Of a DNA stretch of 7,486 bases, positions 6,846 through 7,486 are shown piece by piece (the first letter of the stretch is position 1; every line of letters starts with the position of its first letter). Below the pieces are notes generated by a model. It made no database searches and had not been told where the DNA came from. It worked only from the letters and a program-made list of their open reading frames with translations. The stretch lies in NCBI GenBank assembly GCA_045579195.1, contig JAZNLR010000102.1, positions 1-7,486 on the forward strand. Reading direction: 5' to 3'. A program made the position numbers and the translations under genes. The stretch comes from JAZNLR01 sp045579195 (GTDB lineage: Bacteria > Bacillota > Clostridia > Christensenellales > CAMQZB01).

Positions 6846-6864
6846 GTACTTTTCAGAAATTCAA
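6837..6864 (-). repeat. 9-base direct repeat TTGAATTTC overlapping the frr -35 box
   Basis: TTGAATTTC occurs at 6864-6856 and again at 6845-6837 on the minus strand, a spacing of 19 bases, close to two helical turns. The second copy contains the -35 box. It could be an operator, but both copies are A/T-rich and short, so chance is a fair alternative. Confidence 0.3.
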
Positions 6865-7377
6865 TCAATGAATGATGGTTCCGATGTTTTCCCCATTGAC
6901 GGCGCGAACAAGGCTGTCCTGCTCGTTCAAAGCAAATGCGATGATGGGGATCTCGTTTTCCATACACATTGAAACGGACGTTGTGTCCATTGCCTTCAAG
7001 CCATGCGCGATGAAGTCCATATAGGAAATCTCATCCAACTTCTTCGCGTTAGGATTGGTTTTGGGATCGGAATCGTAAATTCCGTCGATATTTTTTGCGA
7101 GAAGCAGGACGTCCGCTTCGATCTCAGCCGCACGGAGTGCAGCACCCGTGTCCGTCGAGAAGTACGGATTGCCCGTTCCACAAGCAAAGATGACAACCCT
7201 TCCCTTTTCCAAGTGACGAATCGCACGGCGCAAGATATAAGGTTCGGCAACGCGCTGAATGGTGAGCGCGGTCTGAACGCGCGTCTGAACGCCAACAGAC
7301 TCCAAGGCGTCCTGCAAGGCAAGTGCGTTGATGATGGTGGCAAGCATACCCATATGGTCAGCAGTCGTGCGGTCCAT
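6865..7377 (-). CDS. pyrH: UMP kinase, missing its N-terminal third (5'-truncated or disrupted)
   Basis: PyrH phosphorylates UMP to UDP with ATP in pyrimidine nucleotide synthesis and is normally a hexamer of about 240-residue subunits. The 170 residues from the first ATG match the C-terminal two-thirds: MDRTTADHMGMLATIINALALQ, then GTGNPYFSTDT (67-77), the nucleotide-binding KNIDGIYDSDP (95-105), and LKAMDTTSVSMCMENEIPII near the end. The frame stays PyrH-like five codons further upstream (REGKN). Beyond about base 7393 it turns into unrelated residues and meets a TGA at 7426-7428. None of the three frames there shows the expected LKLSGE or GGGNIWRG segments, although some should fall inside the window. 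The fragment lacks much of the ATP-binding N-terminus and could not be a working kinase alone. Either the gene is broken here or the sequence is misjoined. Its position before frr is normal. Confidence 0.85.
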   Translation of the reverse strand: MDRTTADHMGMLATIINALALQDALESVGVQTRVQTALTIQRVAEPYILRRAIRHLEKGRVVIFACGTGNPYFSTDTGAALRAAEIEADVLLLAKNIDGIYDSDPKTNPNAKKLDEISYMDFIAHGLKAMDTTSVSMCMENEIPIIAFALNEQDSLVRAVNGENIGTIIH

Positions 7378-7392
7378 ATTCTTTCCTTCTCT

Positions 7393-7486
7393 GCACAGCC
7401 AAGTTCGGAAAGTGTAATTACAGGCTCACTCTGCGTTTCCCAAAGAAGAAGATCCTTGGATGTACGCACAGTAAACTTTGAACCAC
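7393..7486. other. Unassigned sequence where the 5' part of pyrH should be
   Basis: About 94 bases at the right edge match no feature I recognise. On the minus strand the pyrH frame contains a TGA (7426-7428) and a second frame contains TAA. The third frame is open to the edge and reads roughly SKFTVRTSKDLLLWETQSEP, which I cannot place. One plus-strand frame is also open (reading about SESVITGSLCVSQRRRS). No inverted-repeat end, target duplication or tRNA is visible in this short piece, so it could be inserted DNA or an assembly join. Confidence 0.5.

Noticed and set aside
6157..6972. 271-codon open frame on the plus strand, antisense to frr and the end of pyrH
   Set aside because: It lies wholly opposite clear frr and pyrH coding sequence; its peptide has no recognisable domain and its openness follows from the codon use of the genes on the other strand.
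1..7486. CRISPR arrays, tRNA/rRNA genes, riboswitches, phage or defence genes
   Set aside because: No regularly spaced repeats, cloverleaf-like sequences, long structured leaders or such coding regions were seen; almost every base is accounted for by housekeeping genes.

Overview
The window is a stretch of chromosomal housekeeping genes, all read from the minus strand. It most likely comes from a Clostridia-type Firmicute. The evidence is a PolC-type replicative polymerase, strong GGAGG-like ribosome binding sites, several TTG start codons, and the gene order pyrH-frr-uppS-cdsA-dxr-rseP-ispG-polC. In Clostridia ispG commonly sits between rseP and polC, whereas Bacilli usually have proS there. 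GC content looks moderate. I cannot name a genus from the sequence.

Layout in the direction of transcription (right to left). The right edge (about 7393-7486) is a short stretch I cannot assign. It is joined to a UMP kinase gene (pyrH) that lacks its first 55-60 codons. An 84-base gap with a good sigma-A-type promoter leads into frr (ribosome recycling factor). After frr comes an unrecognised 68-residue ORF. Next are uppS (undecaprenyl diphosphate synthase), cdsA (CDP-diacylglycerol synthase), dxr (DXP reductoisomerase), rseP (intramembrane site-2 protease), ispG (HMBPP synthase), and the first 369 codons of polC, which runs off the left edge. From frr to polC the genes are separated by only 6-33 bases or overlap (ispG/polC by 23 bases), and I see no terminator, so they probably form one operon.

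The genes combine isoprenoid precursor synthesis by the MEP pathway (dxr, ispG), lipid-carrier and phospholipid synthesis (uppS, cdsA), membrane proteolysis (rseP), translation recycling (frr) and DNA replication (polC). This is a widely conserved growth-linked cluster, not an accessory or defence island.

I found no convincing new multi-gene system. Three things deserve a second look. PolC goes from its OB fold almost directly into the exonuclease, with no room for the usual first half of the PHP domain. The 5' part of pyrH is replaced by unrelated sequence near the right edge. The 68-residue ORF between frr and uppS is in the same reading frame as uppS, separated from it only by TGA and two CGA codons.
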